From assembly GCA_902783535.1 (NCBI GenBank), contig CACZRJ010000067.1, forward strand, positions 1 through 8,996: a DNA stretch of 8,996 nt. The letters are read 5' to 3'. This document shows positions 6,928 to 8,996 of this stretch, in pieces; positions within the stretch are counted from its first letter, which is position 1, and each line of letters begins with the position of its first letter. A model generated the notes under the pieces. The model saw only the letters and a program-made list of their open reading frames with translations. It was not told the DNA's origin and searched no databases. Source of the stretch: an uncultured Ruminococcus sp. Its GTDB lineage: Bacteria; Bacillota; Clostridia; Oscillospirales; CAG-382. The translations under genes and the position numbers were made by a program.

Positions 6928-8996
6928 ATGAAACACTTTTTGCCGATTCTTCTTGCCGTCATTCTGCTGACGTCTCTTCTGTCGTGCGCAGGCGAGGGCG
7001 GAACCACATCAAATCATCAGGAATCGTCACTTCCCGGCGAGAGTTCTTCCGCGCCGTCAAATGCAAATGAAAAGTCCTCCGAGCCGGAATCGATACGGGA
7101 TTCCGAAGACACCGGAACCAGCACCTTATCCGAAGAGTCGTCCGATTTTGAAAGTTCTTTGGAATCAGCTTCTTCTGAAATCGTCAGTGAACCGGCATCT
7201 TCTGTTCCGGATACCGATTCCGAAGAGCCGTCTTCTGAGCCGCCGGCCGACAGCGATCCTCCGGTCGAATCCTCCGAACCGTCCGATGAGCCTTCCGACG
7301 AGCCGTCTGACGACATATCGGAAGGAACTTCCGAACCGGACGAAACATCTGAAGACGCGATGATTCCCGTATCCGTCAATCTGCTTGCCGGTTTGAAATA
7401 CAAGGCCGACACAGAAGGGCCAAGGTCGGACGGCTACGGAGATTTCTCGGATGAAAACGGGCTTAATTGCCGTTACCGTCTGACGGACGGAAAGGTTGCG
7501 GATGCCGGAAGCTCTTCCGCGATCTGCGGATATAACGACGGCACGGTTTCTTTCTTCTTCGATCTCGGCGAGGAAAAATCCATTGAAAAGTGGGAAACCG
7601 ATCTTTGGGGCGGCGCCTGGGGAATCGACCCGCCGGAAACCTGCAAAGTCTCACTTTACTGGTCCATCGATGGAAAAAAATACAATTATGCCGACCGGGG
7701 AGGCCCGGACGAGGGAGAGGTTCAGACCGTGGGCGACTTCAAGAAGGTCCTGCTCAAACGTGCTATCCCTTCGCCGGTCAAAGCGAGATACATTCGCGTG
7801 GACTACAACTGCGGAACCTTCGTATGGACTTCCGAACTGAAGATTTTCGGGACAGTTCTGGAAGACGCCGGCGCGATCCCGCGTATCAATATCACGACGG
7901 AAAACAATGACCGCGTTCATCGTTCCGAATACCACGGATGCGTTCTTGAGGTCATCGATCCCTCCAAAAAGCATGCGACCATTCTGGATGAGGGCGGCCA
8001 GATCAAGATCAGAGGAAATTCCACCTCCAGCGGAGCCAAACAGCCTTTCAATATCAAATTTTCCAAAAAAGAAAACGTCTTGGGGATGGGCGCATGCAAA
8101 AAGTGGTACCTGCTCGCGAACATGTATGACAAGACACAGATCAGAAACAAACTGTCATACGATTTTGCAGAAGCGATCGGCATGGCGTATGTCCAGCAAT
8201 CGACTTTCGTCCGGCTGTACCTGAACGGAGAGTACAGAGGCATCTACCAGCTTTGCGAATCCATCGGCGTCGGCGAGTCCCGCGTGGATATCAATATCAA
8301 CGATTTCGACTTTCTGCTGGAATACGAGCCGTGGGAGCAGTACGCCAATACCAACTGGATCCGCTCGACAAACTATAACATTCTTCTCGGCTTCAATGAC
8401 CCCGAAACACCCACGGAGGCACAGCGCGCCTGGCTGAAGGATTTCTTCAAAAAAGCGGAAACGGCGATTTCTTCCAAAAAGATCAGCGAGATTGAAAAGT
8501 ACATTGACGTCGACTCCTTCATTGATGCTTATATCGTAGAGGAATTCTTCAAAGAAGTTGACTACCAGACAAGCAGCACCCGCTTTTACATCAAAGACGG
8601 GATATGGTACGCCGGTCCCGTTTGGGATTTCGATCTTTCCGCCGGGAACTGCTCTTCAACATATTACACGACCTACAACAATGTTGGAGGATCCGGAAAA
8701 TCGTGGGAGGGCTTCTGGTGCCGCGGATTGTGGAACAGCTATCTGTTCAAGACGCCTGAAATCATGCAGCGGATGACTGAAAGATATCTTGAACTCCAGC
8801 CCGTCATCACGAATCTCTATCAGGACAACAAGCTCGGAAAGAACCGCATCGATGCTTTGCTCGACCGGTTCCAGGAAGAGATCGATCTGAACTATACCGT
8901 CTGGTCCACCTCCGCGGTTTACAGCGACCTTGAGCGTATCCCGACGGACGGCACTTATGCGTCCGAGATCAATTATCTGAGGACCTGGCTGAAAAA
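6928..8996 (+). CDS. CotH-family kinase lipoprotein with Ser/acidic linker (3' end beyond window)
   Basis: The frame is open from ATG 6928 to the window edge (689 codons), so the C-terminus is missing. Residues 1-20 form a lipoprotein signal ending in LLSC, so Cys20 would be lipidated and the protein held on the outer face of the membrane. Residues 21-144 are a disordered linker of Ser, Glu, Asp and Pro. Residues about 150-315 (VNLLAGLKYKAD..., YRLTDGKVAD, ARYIRVDYNCGTFVWTSELKIFG) resemble a discoidin/F5-8-type beta-sandwich, perhaps binding glycan. From about 320 the CotH domain follows: IKIRGNST (359-366), KWYLLANMYDKTQIRN (392-407), LYLNGEYRGIYQL (430-442) and VWDFDLSAGN (565-574). CotH proteins are atypical secreted or spore-coat protein kinases. 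The start is set by AGGGG 8 bases before; the ATG at 6923 runs into a stop after two codons. It probably shares the transcript of the upstream hydrolase. Confidence 0.88.
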   Translation, partial: MKHFLPILLAVILLTSLLSCAGEGGTTSNHQESSLPGESSSAPSNANEKSSEPESIRDSEDTGTSTLSEESSDFESSLESASSEIVSEPASSVPDTDSEEPSSEPPADSDPPVESSEPSDEPSDEPSDDISEGTSEPDETSEDAMIPVSVNLLAGLKYKADTEGPRSDGYGDFSDENGLNCRYRLTDGKVADAGSSSAICGYNDGTVSFFFDLGEEKSIEKWETDLWGGAWGIDPPETCKVSLYWSIDGKKYNYADRGGPDEGEVQTVGDFKKVLLKRAIPSPVKARYIRVDYNCGTFVWTSELKIFGTVLEDAGAIPRINITTENNDRVHRSEYHGCVLEVIDPSKKHATILDEGGQIKIRGNSTSSGAKQPFNIKFSKKENVLGMGACKKWYLLANMYDKTQIRNKLSYDFAEAIGMAYVQQSTFVRLYLNGEYRGIYQLCESIGVGESRVDININDFDFLLEYEPWEQYANTNWIRSTNYNILLGFNDPETPTEAQRAWLKDFFKKAETAISSKKISEIEKYIDVDSFIDAYIVEEFFKEVDYQTSSTRFYIKDGIWYAGPVWDFDLSAGNCSSTYYTTYNNVGGSGKSWEGFWCRGLWNSYLFKTPEIMQRMTERYLELQPVITNLYQDNKLGKNRIDALLDRFQEEIDLNYTVWSTSAVYSDLERIPTDGTYASEINYLRTWLK

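Noticed and set aside
7017..7412. 131-codon Ser/Gly-rich minus-strand frame
   Set aside because: It is the antisense shadow of the repetitive Ser/Glu/Pro linker of the CotH lipoprotein.
1..8996. CRISPR array, tRNA, rRNA or riboswitch
   Set aside because: No regularly spaced identical repeats, no cloverleaf-like or rRNA-like sequence, and leaders of only about 25-40 bases leave no room for a riboswitch.

Overview
The window looks like chromosomal DNA from a moderately GC-rich, anaerobic, gut-type Firmicute (class Clostridia). This rests on family content (YfhO-like membrane protein, small separate HMA protein beside a CadA/ZntA-type ATPase, CotH-type secreted kinase lipoprotein), on AGGAG-type ribosome binding sites and on a TTGACA/TATATT promoter. 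No marker gene is present, so genus and species cannot be given.

Layout. Positions 1-422 are an AT-rich segment (28-38% GC in the 60-base blocks I counted, against 55% in the block just inside the ATPase gene). It holds three imperfect direct repeats and perhaps the last 40 codons of a gene entering from the left, and may be the end of an insertion sequence. Positions 423-5347 are a minus-strand operon, read from right to left: a 928-residue YfhO-family membrane protein, a 73-residue HMA metal-binding protein whose start overlaps the YfhO stop by 17 bases, and a 635-residue CPC-type (Zn/Cd/Pb class) P-type ATPase. Positions 5348-5546 are a divergent control region. It has a near-consensus promoter for the minus-strand operon, a perfect 13-base palindrome over that promoter's -35 box, a second 16-base inverted repeat, and a weaker plus-strand promoter. 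Positions 5547-8996 hold two plus-strand genes 25 bases apart: an ADP-ribosylglycohydrolase-fold protein, and a lipoprotein with a long Ser/acidic linker, a discoidin-like region and a CotH kinase domain that runs off the right edge.

How the genes fit together. The HMA protein and ATPase form a split metal-export module: the ATPase lacks an N-terminal HMA domain and the small protein supplies one. No promoter is visible before the HMA gene, so its transcription appears tied to yfhO. The ADP-ribosylglycohydrolase and the CotH lipoprotein are probably co-transcribed, but no biochemical link between them is established. The most unusual points are the envelope-protein/metal-export coupling, the palindromes in the divergent region, and a secreted kinase-family protein carrying its own run of S-x-E motifs. 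No CRISPR array, tRNA, rRNA or clear terminator was found.
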